From assembly GCF_002217435.1 (NCBI RefSeq), contig NZ_MUHF01000024.1, positions 1 through 45,810 of the forward strand: a stretch of 45,810 nt of DNA, in the 5' to 3' direction. Positions within the stretch are counted from its first letter, which is position 1; each line of letters begins with the position of its first letter. Below are positions 33,996-41,023 of the stretch, in pieces. A program made the position numbers and the translations under genes. The DNA comes from Flavobacterium reichenbachii (GTDB taxonomy: Bacteria; Bacteroidota; Bacteroidia; Flavobacteriales; Flavobacteriaceae). The notes below the pieces were generated by a model that worked only from the letters and a program-made list of their open reading frames with translations, had not been told where the DNA came from and made no database searches.

Positions 33996-34958
33996 TTAGA
34001 AATGTAAATCTAATTCAGAATTTATTTTTTCTTGATAATGGTCTATCTTTCTTATGGCACGATTAAAAAAGAGGTTTTGTTCTTTTATACCAGATTGCTT
34101 TAAGGGTTTAGAGTTCTGAATTTGCTGTTTAAAAAACTGATGAACATTTTTACAGCTTTCCTCATTGTCAGTTATAAAATATCCCAACAGCGTATAAGGC
34201 ACAAACATGGTTAGTTTATCTTCAGTTTCAATAAGCATGTTGTTATTCAGTAAAATAAGTTCGTTGTAATAAACTGCAAAATCGACAGCAGTTGTATTGC
34301 ATTTGTCTTGTATTAAATTTATGATTCTTTTTAGATCCTTACACAATGCATTTGCGCTGTTTAGGTTTAACAGCCCAGCTTCATAAAAATATAAAATTTG
34401 TTGTAAACTGCTATTTATCGTCGTGTCGTTCCAAATTTCTTTGACATTTGTTTTTTCATAGATCTGTTTTAATTTCTGCATGTATTCAGAAAAAGACTCT
34501 TCAATAACGAAATTTTCAAATGAAACTTTCTTTTGTTTGTTATTCAAAAGATTGAGCCACACAAATGCTTTAAACTTTGAAAGAATGGTTCCGTCCATAA
34601 AATAAAATAGCGGAATATCCTTAGCAGAATAGAAAAGGGTTGTTTTTGGATTTTTTGTTAATATTTCAATTTGCTGCGAAGATGATCTGAAATATTCCAG
34701 CATGTCTTTCATTGTTGTAATTTCAATAGTTTTTTCAACAATGACTTTTTCGCTTTTTGAGAATAATTTATCTAAAGAAATAGTATAATAATCTGCTAGC
34801 TTGACAGTCTCGTCAATCGAAAATTTACTCTTTTGAGAGATTCTTCGATGTGATGCATCATAACTGATTTCTAAAACAGAAGCAATTTCATCTATTAAAG
34901 AAACTGACTTGGGAATCTTATTTCTGATAGCTTTTAAAAATAATTCTTGCGATTTCAT
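33996..34958 (-). CDS. HTH-type transcriptional regulator
   Basis: A 320-aa cytoplasmic protein. Residues about 18-68 (LIDEIASVLEISYDASHRRISQKSKFSIDETVKLADYY is the region, with recognition helix near SYDASHRRI) fit an XRE/BetR-like helix-turn-helix. The rest is helical, without a recognised ligand domain. It diverges from the desaturase gene. The 121-bp intergenic region holds a palindromic site, repeated before the gene after the desaturase. It is inferred to control membrane lipid genes and possibly itself. The direction of control is unknown. Confidence 0.7.
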   Translation of the reverse strand: MKSQELFLKAIRNKIPKSVSLIDEIASVLEISYDASHRRISQKSKFSIDETVKLADYYTISLDKLFSKSEKVIVEKTIEITTMKDMLEYFRSSSQQIEILTKNPKTTLFYSAKDIPLFYFMDGTILSKFKAFVWLNLLNNKQKKVSFENFVIEESFSEYMQKLKQIYEKTNVKEIWNDTTINSSLQQILYFYEAGLLNLNSANALCKDLKRIINLIQDKCNTTAVDFAVYYNELILLNNNMLIETEDKLTMFVPYTLLGYFITDNEESCKNVHQFFKQQIQNSKPLKQSGIKEQNLFFNRAIRKIDHYQEKINSELDLHF

Positions 34959-34959
34959 A

Positions 34960-34978
34960 ATTTGCGATAATCACAAAT
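34960..34978. promoter_or_regulatory. ATTTG-N9-CAAAT site at the regulator start
   Basis: Half-sites ATTTG (34960-34964) and CAAAT (34974-34978) carry the same half-sites as the two palindromes ahead of the lipid genes but with a wider gap. CAAAT is part of the regulator's minus-strand -7 box TATATTTG (34981-34974), so binding would block its own promoter. Confidence 0.4.
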
Positions 34979-34981
34979 ATA
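34974..34981 (-). promoter_or_regulatory. -7 box of the HTH regulator gene
   Basis: TATATTTG on the minus strand matches TAnnTTTG, 15 nt before the ATG at 34958. Confidence 0.5.
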
Positions 34982-34996
34982 TAAATTATTTTTATT

Positions 34997-35011
34997 GATT
35001 TGAACAAATTC
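34997..35011. promoter_or_regulatory. Putative operator ATTTG-AA-CAAAT
   Basis: GATTTGAACAAATTC contains ATTTG and CAAAT as inverted arms. It lies between the divergent regulator and desaturase promoters. Together with the preceding TTATT it is nearly identical to the site at 36193-36206. Confidence 0.55.
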
Positions 35012-35028
35012 GTGTGTGATAATTGCAA

Positions 35029-35036
35029 TAGGTTTG
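35029..35036 (+). promoter_or_regulatory. -7 box of the desaturase gene
   Basis: TAGGTTTG matches TAnnTTTG. No TTG lies 19 bp upstream, which suggests the promoter needs an activator. The palindrome centre is 25-26 bp upstream. Confidence 0.5.
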
Positions 35037-35040
35037 CTTA

Positions 35041-35079
35041 ATAATTTTAAAAGAAAATAATTTTAAAAGAAAATAATTT
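35041..35079. repeat. Tandem 16-bp repeat abutting the desaturase start
   Basis: ATAATTTTAAAAGAAA occurs twice in full (35041-35056 and 35057-35072), then ATAATTT before the ATG at 35080. It makes up the entire untranslated leader after the -7 box. Confidence 0.85.
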
Positions 35080-36150
35080 ATGAAAGCAAAATATTTTAAA
35101 AAGTCAGAAGAAGAGAAAATATTTTTTTCTGCTTTAAAAACAAGAGTTAATGATAAACTTAAGCATAAAGCCATTTCTTATGGAGACTCCAGATTTTGGT
35201 TTAAAGGTCTTTTTTGGACGCTTATTTGCTCTTTATCCTACTCTTTCCTTTTTCTGGATTCTCTAGGCAAAATAAAATTTTGGCTGATGTATGTGGTTTT
35301 TCAATTGTCAGGATTATTAATAGGATTTAGTTTTGGTCATGATGCATCTCACAATACAGCATTCAAAAATAAAAGAGCAAATTCAGTGCTTCATTTTTTT
35401 AGTTTTCTTACTGTTGGAATTGATCCGTTGCTTTGGGGATTAAGGCACATTCGCTCGCATCATTTATATGCAAATGTAGAAGGCAGTGATGTAGATATTG
35501 ATAAAAACCCTTTTTTAAGGTTAAGTCCAACACATCCATGGAAACCAAAACATAAATATCAAGCTTATTATGCGCCGTTTGTTTATATGTTTACTTTATT
35601 GCATTCTGTTTTTATGAGTGATTGGGTATATTTATTTTCAAATGAATATGATTGGATGAAAAGAGGTGTTCCTAAAGCAGAGCTGTATTTTAGATTCATC
35701 GTATATAAGATATTTTATTTTTCTTTAGTATTAGTTTTTCCTTTGCTATATGCTGATTTTTCATGGAGTTTCATTGTGCTAAGTTATCTTACTGCGAGTG
35801 CTTTTACTTCTATGGTGTTTATTATTATGCTTGTAGGAACACACTTTTTTGACGGTGCCGACTATCCTCAGCCAGAAGGTGAGTTTTTAGAACATACCTG
35901 GGCAGTTCATCAGCTTCATACCAGCTGCGATTGGAATGCGAATAAAGGCTGGGCAAGGTTTTTAAGCGGTGGGTCCAATTGCCATGCGGCGCATCATCTT
36001 TTTCCGAATATCTGTCATACAAATTATAGTGAAATAAATGAAATTATTGAAGAAACTACAAAAGAATACAAACAGCCGTATCATCATAAAACATTAGTAG
36101 AAATGATGTTTTCTCATTTTAAACATTTGCATAAAATGGGAAATCCTTGA
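35080..36150 (+). CDS. Fatty acid desaturase (membrane, three His boxes)
   Basis: A 356-aa integral-membrane diiron desaturase that introduces double bonds in acyl chains. The histidine boxes are HDASH (87-91), HIRSHH (123-128) and HAAHH (302-306), with additional HQLHTSCDW about 281-289. Hydrophobic pairs flank them. The family includes linoleoyl-CoA/front-end-like and acyl-lipid desaturases; the exact position is not decidable. It is divergent from the HTH regulator and 91 bp upstream of a CDP-alcohol phosphatidyltransferase-like gene with the same promoter palindrome. Membrane-fluidity control is a reasonable inference. Confidence 0.9.
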   Translation: MKAKYFKKSEEEKIFFSALKTRVNDKLKHKAISYGDSRFWFKGLFWTLICSLSYSFLFLDSLGKIKFWLMYVVFQLSGLLIGFSFGHDASHNTAFKNKRANSVLHFFSFLTVGIDPLLWGLRHIRSHHLYANVEGSDVDIDKNPFLRLSPTHPWKPKHKYQAYYAPFVYMFTLLHSVFMSDWVYLFSNEYDWMKRGVPKAELYFRFIVYKIFYFSLVLVFPLLYADFSWSFIVLSYLTASAFTSMVFIIMLVGTHFFDGADYPQPEGEFLEHTWAVHQLHTSCDWNANKGWARFLSGGSNCHAAHHLFPNICHTNYSEINEIIEETTKEYKQPYHHKTLVEMMFSHFKHLHKMGNP

Positions 36151-36192
36151 TTTTGGCAATTCTTATAATATAAAAATAAAAATAGTTTTATT

Positions 36193-36206
36193 GATTTGTG
36201 CAAATC
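36193..36206. promoter_or_regulatory. Putative operator GATTTG-TG-CAAATC
   Basis: A perfect inverted repeat with a 2-nt centre, preceded by TATT as in the desaturase site. It lies 9 bp upstream of a -7-like box TATGTTTA (36215-36222). Confidence 0.6.
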
Positions 36207-36214
36207 GCAAATGG

Positions 36215-36222
36215 TATGTTTA
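36215..36222 (+). promoter_or_regulatory. -7-like box of the CDP-alcohol phosphatidyltransferase gene
   Basis: TATGTTTA differs from TAnnTTTG only in its last base and lies 19 nt before the ATG. Confidence 0.4.
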
Positions 36223-36241
36223 TTTAGTAAATTTAAAAAAA

Positions 36242-36844
36242 ATGAAAAAAATTCCTTTATTACTTATTGGTATTAGGTTAGTGTTAGGTTTTGTAATGAT
36301 TTTAATAGCAAATAATAATTTTGCCTATGCAAGAATAATTTTAGTTTTATTAATGATCTTCGGATTGTTGACAGATATCTTTGATGGTATTATTGCCCGT
36401 AAAGCTGGTGTATCATCAGAAAAATTACGTAGAATGGACAGTCAAGTCGATTTGATTTTTTGGCTTTGTGTTGGGTGGTGTGCTTGGCTGTTAAATCCTG
36501 AAATAATTATTGAATATAAATATGCTATTATTTCAATTTTTGTGATGGAAGGTTTAACGTATGCATTTAGTATTCTAAAATTTGGAAAAGAAACATGTAC
36601 TCACGCTCTTTTGTCTAAATTATGGGGCTTAACATTGCTGAGTGCGTTTATTTTCATAATAGGTTTTGGTTATGCTGGAATCCCTTTCTTTCTTGCAGTA
36701 TTTTTTGGAATAGTAGGTCATATTGATGTTTACCTTATAATTTATTTTTTACCAAAATGGACACATGATGTTCCTAGTTCGTATCATGCTTATTTAATTC
36801 GAGAAGGAAAAACAATTAAGAGACATAAATGGTTTAATGGATAG
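36242..36844 (+). CDS. CDP-alcohol phosphatidyltransferase-like membrane protein
   Basis: A 200-aa protein with about five or six membrane segments. It contains DIFDGIIARKAG then RRMDSQVD, corresponding to the CDP-alcohol phosphotransferase motif DxxDGxxAR...G...DxxxD that binds CDP-diacylglycerol and metal. All four aspartates are present, but the conserved glycine before RRMD is Leu. The product could be a phosphatidylglycerol-phosphate, phosphatidylserine or related lipid, and cannot be assigned. The start is ATG 36242, since the frame upstream crosses the putative operator. A shared terminator follows. Confidence 0.8.
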   Translation: MKKIPLLLIGIRLVLGFVMILIANNNFAYARIILVLLMIFGLLTDIFDGIIARKAGVSSEKLRRMDSQVDLIFWLCVGWCAWLLNPEIIIEYKYAIISIFVMEGLTYAFSILKFGKETCTHALLSKLWGLTLLSAFIFIIGFGYAGIPFFLAVFFGIVGHIDVYLIIYFLPKWTHDVPSSYHAYLIREGKTIKRHKWFNG

Positions 36845-36891
36845 TTGAAAAACGACAGGAGCGGCTTTGTTGTAAAAAGAGATAAAAAACG

Positions 36892-36927
36892 AAAAACCCC
36901 AATTCAAATAAATGAATTGGGGTTTTC
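36892..36927. terminator. Bidirectional terminator between convergent genes
   Basis: AAAACCCCAATTCA (36893-36906) and TGAATTGGGGTTTT (36913-36926) form a perfect 14-bp stem with a 6-nt loop and T- and A-runs at both ends. It serves the phosphatidyltransferase gene and pnp. Confidence 0.9.
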
Positions 36928-36959
36928 TATGAATAAACCTTTAGTAAACTAAGATCTGA

Positions 36960-39095
36960 TTACTCTTTTTTCTCCTCACGCGGAGGTCTTTGTAAAAGTG
37001 CTTTTCTTGACACTTTTTCTTTTTTAGTTTTAGGATCAACACCTAAATATTTCACTTGGAATACATCACCCATGTTTACAACATCAGTAACGTTTTCAGT
37101 ACGTTCCCAAGCTAATTCTGAAACGTGTAATAAAACTTCATTTCCTGGCGCAGCAGTATATTCTACAACAGCTCCAAAATCTAACATTTTAATTACTTTT
37201 ACTTCATAAGCTTCTCCCATTTGTGGTTTGAAAGTGATTGACTTAATTTTAGCCAATACTGCTTCAATTCCAGCAGGATCTGTACCCAAGATTTCGATAA
37301 CACCTTGCTCGTCAACTTCGTTAATAACGATAGTTGTTCCGGTAGCTTTTTGTAATTCCTGAATTACTTTTCCACCAGGTCCGATTAATGCTCCAATAAA
37401 GTTTCCAGGAATAGTTCTGGTAATGATTTTTGGTGCGTGTGCTTTTACGTCAGCTCTAGGTGCAGCGATAGTTTCAGTTAATTTTCCTAAAATATGTAAA
37501 CGTCCATCACGAGCTTGAGCTAAAGCCTGCTCCATAATGTCATAACGTAAACCATCAATCTTAATGTCCATTTGACAAGCTGTAATACCATCAGCAGTTC
37601 CAGTTACTTTAAAGTCCATATCTCCTAAATGATCTTCATCACCTAAAATATCAGACAGTACAGCAAATTTTTCTCCATCAGTAATCAATCCCATAGCAAT
37701 TCCAGAAACTGGTTTTACCATTTGAACTCCAGCATCCATCAAAGCCATTGTTCCAGCACAAACTGTTGCCATAGAAGAAGAACCATTAGATTCTAAAACT
37801 TCAGAAACAACACGAATTGTGTAAGGGCAATCTGCAGGAATCATATTTTTTAAAGCTCTTTGAGCTAAGTTACCATGACCAACTTCTCTTCTTGAAGTTC
37901 CTCTTAGTGGTTTTGCTTCACCAGTTGAGAAAGGAGGGAAGTTATAGTGTAAGTAGAATTTCTCTTCACCTTGTTCAGATGGAGAATCAATTTGGTTAGC
38001 CTCTCTAGAAGTTCCTAAAGTTACTGTTGCCAAAGCTTGAGTTTCTCCACGAGTAAATAAAGAAGAACCGTGAACTCTTGGTAAATAATCAGTTTCACAC
38101 CAAATTGGTCTGATATCTGTAGTTTTTCTACCATCTAAACGAACACCTAATTCTAGGACTACGTTACGAACAGCTTCTTTATTTGTTTTGTAAAAATATT
38201 TAGAAACTAAATCACCATCTGCTGCTAATTCTTCTTCTGTAAATAAAGCTTTAACTTCATCTTTTATTTCAGCAAATGAAGCAGTTCTTTCGTGTTTAGC
38301 TGAACCAACTTTTGCAATAGCATAAATCTTGTCATATGCTGCAGCTTTTACTTTTTTGTAAATTTCTTCGTTTTCTTTCTCACCTTCGTAAGTACGAATT
38401 TCTTTTTTACCAAAAGCAGCCTGCAAACGCAATTGCGCCTGAATTTGAACTTTGATAGCTTCGTGAGCAAATTTAATTGCTTCGATCATTTCAGCTTCTG
38501 AAATTTCTTTCATCTCACCTTCAACCATCGCTACAGAATCCATAGAAGCACCAATCATCATGTCGATGTCAGATTTTTCTAATTCTTCTCTGCTTGGGTT
38601 GATTACTAATTTTCCGTCGATACGTGCAACACGAACTTCAGAAATTAAGTTGTAAAATGGAATATCTGAAACTGCTAATGCTGCAGATGCTGCTAAACCA
38701 GCTAAAGCATCAGGCATAACGTTTTCGTCATGAGACATTAATTGAATCATAACTTGTGTTTCAGCATGGTAATCGTCTGGGAAAAGCGGACGCAATACAC
38801 GGTCTACTAATCTCATTGTTAATACTTCGCTGTCGCTTGGACGTGCTTCTCTTTTAAAGAAACCTCCAGGAAAACGACCTGCTGCTGCAAATTTTTCGCG
38901 GTAATCTACCGTTAACGGTAAAAAATCAACTGCTGGGTTGCTGGTGCGAGCTGAAACTGCTGTTGCAAGAATCATGGTGTCGCCCATTCTTACTACTACA
39001 GAACCGTCTGCTTGTTTTGCTAAACGTCCTGTCTCGATTGTGATGCTTCTGCCATCACCTAAATCGATCTTTTCTACAAATAATTGTGGAATCAT
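36960..39095 (-). CDS. pnp: Polyribonucleotide nucleotidyltransferase
   Basis: A 711-aa PNPase, a phosphorolytic 3'-5' exoribonuclease and RNA-tailing enzyme. Two RNase PH-like domains (about 12-230 and 320-545) flank a helical linker. The active-site segment is SEVLESNGSSSMATVCAGT, and ILGDEDHLGDMDFKVTGT holds metal-binding aspartates. A KH domain (about 560-620, IPGNFIGALIGPGGKVIQELQ region) and an S1 domain (about 625-700) follow. It lies downstream of rpsO, as in many bacteria, but a terminator and a 242-bp gap separate them. Its leader contains a long-loop hairpin. Confidence 0.97.
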   Translation of the reverse strand: MIPQLFVEKIDLGDGRSITIETGRLAKQADGSVVVRMGDTMILATAVSARTSNPAVDFLPLTVDYREKFAAAGRFPGGFFKREARPSDSEVLTMRLVDRVLRPLFPDDYHAETQVMIQLMSHDENVMPDALAGLAASAALAVSDIPFYNLISEVRVARIDGKLVINPSREELEKSDIDMMIGASMDSVAMVEGEMKEISEAEMIEAIKFAHEAIKVQIQAQLRLQAAFGKKEIRTYEGEKENEEIYKKVKAAAYDKIYAIAKVGSAKHERTASFAEIKDEVKALFTEEELAADGDLVSKYFYKTNKEAVRNVVLELGVRLDGRKTTDIRPIWCETDYLPRVHGSSLFTRGETQALATVTLGTSREANQIDSPSEQGEEKFYLHYNFPPFSTGEAKPLRGTSRREVGHGNLAQRALKNMIPADCPYTIRVVSEVLESNGSSSMATVCAGTMALMDAGVQMVKPVSGIAMGLITDGEKFAVLSDILGDEDHLGDMDFKVTGTADGITACQMDIKIDGLRYDIMEQALAQARDGRLHILGKLTETIAAPRADVKAHAPKIITRTIPGNFIGALIGPGGKVIQELQKATGTTIVINEVDEQGVIEILGTDPAGIEAVLAKIKSITFKPQMGEAYEVKVIKMLDFGAVVEYTAAPGNEVLLHVSELAWERTENVTDVVNMGDVFQVKYLGVDPKTKKEKVSRKALLQRPPREEKKE

Positions 39096-39121
39096 AAATT
39101 TTTTCCTTATTGATTATACAA

Positions 39122-39175
39122 TGGGTTTTAGTTGTGTTGTAGTGTTGTTGTGTAGTTGTTGTTATCTAAAACCCA
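39122..39175 (-). promoter_or_regulatory. Long-loop hairpin in the pnp leader
   Basis: TGGGTTTTAG (minus strand 39175-39166) pairs perfectly over 10 bp with CTAAAACCCA (39131-39122). The 34-nt loop is made of ACAAC/ACACT-type units with almost no G. It ends 26 nt before the pnp ATG. Confidence 0.55.
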
Positions 39176-39264
39176 ATGAAAAACCAAACTTTTTTTAATT
39201 TCAATATCAATTTCAAAAATCAATATTAATGCGTTTGTAAATTTAAAAATTAAAATCTGTATCG

Positions 39265-39279
39265 TTCCGAAGTTCGGGA
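39265..39279. repeat. REP-like palindrome TTCCGAAGTTCGGGA
   Basis: It resembles TCCCGAGGCTTCGGGA in the tRNA-Phe cassette: CCGA, AG/GG and TTCGGGA are shared. It lies in the rpsO-pnp gap, which otherwise holds AT-rich sequence, the rpsO terminator and the pnp leader. Confidence 0.35.
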
Positions 39280-39294
39280 TCTGGACTAAAATTT

Positions 39295-39327
39295 TAAATA
39301 AAAAAAGAGGCACTTTCGCACCTCTTT
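39295..39327 (-). terminator. Terminator of rpsO
   Basis: On the minus strand AAAGAGG and CCTCTTT (39327-39321 with 39310-39304) close a stem capped by a GAAA tetraloop, followed by TTTTTTTATTT. Confidence 0.8.
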
Positions 39328-39337
39328 CCTATATTGA

Positions 39338-39604
39338 TTATTTTCTGATATTCAATACTTTGATAATCTCACGATATCTGTTGATCTCTTTCTTTTTCAA
39401 GTAATCCAACAAAGCTCTTCTTTTACCTACTAATAGTACAAGAGAACGCTCAGTGTTGTAATCGTGACGATTTTTTTTCAAGTGTTCAGTTAAGTGTGAA
39501 ATTCTGTAAGTGAACAATGCAATTTGACCTTCTGCACTTCCAGTGTTTGTAGCACTACCATGTTGTGCGAAAATCTCTTCTTTCTTTTCTTTAGTTAAAT
39601 ACAT
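39338..39604 (-). CDS. rpsO: 30S ribosomal protein S15
   Basis: An 88-aa ribosomal protein S15, an 16S rRNA-binding protein of the small subunit. Family signatures are TGSAEGQIALFTYRISHLTEHLKKNRHDY and SLVLLVGKRRALLDYLKKK, given here as region markers. Length and end (IIKVLNIRK) match the family. It is single-gene, with a promoter and a palindromic leader element, and a terminator directly after. Confidence 0.97.
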   Translation of the reverse strand: MYLTKEKKEEIFAQHGSATNTGSAEGQIALFTYRISHLTEHLKKNRHDYNTERSLVLLVGKRRALLDYLKKKEINRYREIIKVLNIRK

Positions 39605-39627
39605 TCCAATATTATTTAATGATTTTT

Positions 39628-39642
39628 ATGTATGTCATACAT
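39628..39642 (-). promoter_or_regulatory. Palindrome in the rpsO leader
   Basis: ATGTATG-T-CATACAT is a perfect inverted repeat, 23 nt upstream of the rpsO ATG and downstream of its promoter. It is a candidate for S15 autoregulation or a DNA operator. Confidence 0.4.
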
Positions 39643-39659
39643 CTTTTGTAAGACGGGTG

Positions 39660-39690
39660 CAAAATTAGATTAAAAAAACAGAAAAATCAA
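39660..39690 (-). promoter_or_regulatory. Promoter of rpsO
   Basis: On the minus strand TTG (39690-39688, in a T-run), a 20-nt spacer, then TAATTTTG (39667-39660), matching TAnnTTTG. Confidence 0.65.
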
Positions 39691-39783
39691 AAAAAATTAA
39701 AAGAATCTAAAAATAAGGCAGTAAGAAATTCTTTTTTAATGATTTGGCAGTAACTTTTTCGATGAAAATTAATCTACAACTGA

Positions 39784-40479
39784 TTATTTTAATTTTGAAA
39801 TTTTTTTACCAGCCTGTTTTTCATTTAAGGACGAGTAAGAATGTTTTATATTGTTTTCATCAACGCTTACCCCTGAGATTAAAACTCCTTTGTCGTAATT
39901 CTCAATAAAACTAATTTTTCTTAAAATATCATTACCCTCCCAGACACCTTGCCTTAAGCCATCTTTAACAGCTCCTTTTTCTGTTATGTATCTATCAGTG
40001 TCTTCGTATTCTCCGTTTTTGTCTATTACGGTTTGATTGTTATTTTCATCCCAAAAATTAATAATTAAAGTTTGAGTTTTTTTTGTTTTCGGATCCCAAA
40101 AATTCTGTTTTTCAGATTTTTTGCTCTGGTTTTCATACCAGTTAAGTTCTTTTCCTTCTTTGTGATCTTGAGAATAATTTATAACAGATTCTTTTGCTCC
40201 ATTTTTATAATAACAAATAAATTCTCCGTCCTTTTTTAAAATATCTTTATCTAAAGTTGCTCCAGTCATTTTCTTTCTTCCGTTTTTATAGAAATCTGTT
40301 ACAACATAGCGAACACTCTTTTGATAATAATTGGTAATTACTCTTGTATAAATATAGTTTTCGGGCGTAGTTTCACGATTTAGCGAGTCAAGAAAGATTT
40401 TTTTCGAGACCATGCTGATTTGTGCAAATAGATTTGCTGAAATTATAAGATGGAATAATATAAAAATGCCTTTTTTCAT
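39784..40479 (-). CDS. Exported MORN/YwqK-like repeat protein
   Basis: A 231-aa exported protein (signal peptide MKKGIFILFHLIISANLFA). It has repeated K-N-G and Y/W-based units: DFYKNGRKKMTGATLD, DGEFICYYKNGAKES, GKELNWYENQSKKSE. This is the pattern of MORN or YwqK-like repeats. Proteins of this type are often labelled antitoxin-like from weak similarity, but no toxin gene lies beside it. It ends 304 bp from rpsO's start region and is 17 bp downstream of the GAF gene, so the two are likely co-transcribed. Function unknown. Confidence 0.7.
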   Translation of the reverse strand: MKKGIFILFHLIISANLFAQISMVSKKIFLDSLNRETTPENYIYTRVITNYYQKSVRYVVTDFYKNGRKKMTGATLDKDILKKDGEFICYYKNGAKESVINYSQDHKEGKELNWYENQSKKSEKQNFWDPKTKKTQTLIINFWDENNNQTVIDKNGEYEDTDRYITEKGAVKDGLRQGVWEGNDILRKISFIENYDKGVLISGVSVDENNIKHSYSSLNEKQAGKKISKLK

Positions 40480-40496
40480 TCAGATCTATTGCTGTC

Positions 40497-40952
40497 TTAA
40501 AATAATTTAGCAGCTTCTTGATTTACAAACTCCAAAAATCTTTCGTCAGCTTCTGTAAAAGGATCTATTAGGTGGCTGTCAATATCAATTTGCCCTATGT
40601 TTTTTCCGTCAACAAATAACGGAACAACGATTTCAGATTTTACAGTAAAACTGCACGCAATATAATTATCTTGTGCCTTAACGTCTGGCACTACAAAATT
40701 GGCATTGCTTTCTGCAACCTGACCGCAGATTCCTTTTCCAAACGGAATCACCGTATGGTCTGTTTCAGCGCCTACATAAGGCCCTAAATGTAAAGTTTTG
40801 GTTTCGTGATTGGCAAAATAAAAACCTACCCAATTATAATATTCTACATTTGCATTTAATAATTGACAGATAGCCAATAATTTTTCGTCTCTAACAATAG
40901 TTGTGTCAGCAACAATAGCACTTATTTTTGGTTGTAATTCTTGAAATGTCAT
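40497..40952 (-). CDS. GAF-domain protein, free Met-(R)-sulfoxide reductase type
   Basis: A 151-aa single GAF-domain protein resembling free methionine-(R)-sulfoxide reductase. WVGFYF, FGKGICGQVA, NYIACSFTVKSEIVVPL and GQIDIDS match. In E. coli fRMsr, catalysis uses Cys in the GVCG and IACD positions plus a further Cys upstream. The first two are present here; the upstream cysteine is absent (VIPFGKG). It reduces oxidised free methionine if active. A -7 box (40970-40977) faces that of xrtF. Confidence 0.85.
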   Translation of the reverse strand: MTFQELQPKISAIVADTTIVRDEKLLAICQLLNANVEYYNWVGFYFANHETKTLHLGPYVGAETDHTVIPFGKGICGQVAESNANFVVPDVKAQDNYIACSFTVKSEIVVPLFVDGKNIGQIDIDSHLIDPFTEADERFLEFVNQEAAKLF

Positions 40953-40969
40953 GATATAAAAATTTTATA

Positions 40970-40977
40970 CAAAAGTA
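40970..40977 (-). promoter_or_regulatory. -7 box of the GAF-domain gene
   Basis: TACTTTTG on the minus strand matches TAnnTTTG, 17 nt before the ATG at 40952. Confidence 0.5.
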
Positions 40978-41002
40978 TTTAAAGCTCAAGTCAAAAAATA
41001 CA

Positions 41003-41010
41003 TAAATTTG
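41003..41010 (+). promoter_or_regulatory. -7 box of xrtF
   Basis: TAAATTTG matches TAnnTTTG and lies 13 nt before the xrtF start codon. It is divergent from the GAF gene's box. Confidence 0.5.
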
Positions 41011-41023
41011 AAAAAAAAATCTC

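Noticed and set aside
39784..40479. Antitoxin of a toxin-antitoxin pair (YwqK label)
   Set aside because: It has a signal peptide and there is no adjacent toxin-like gene.
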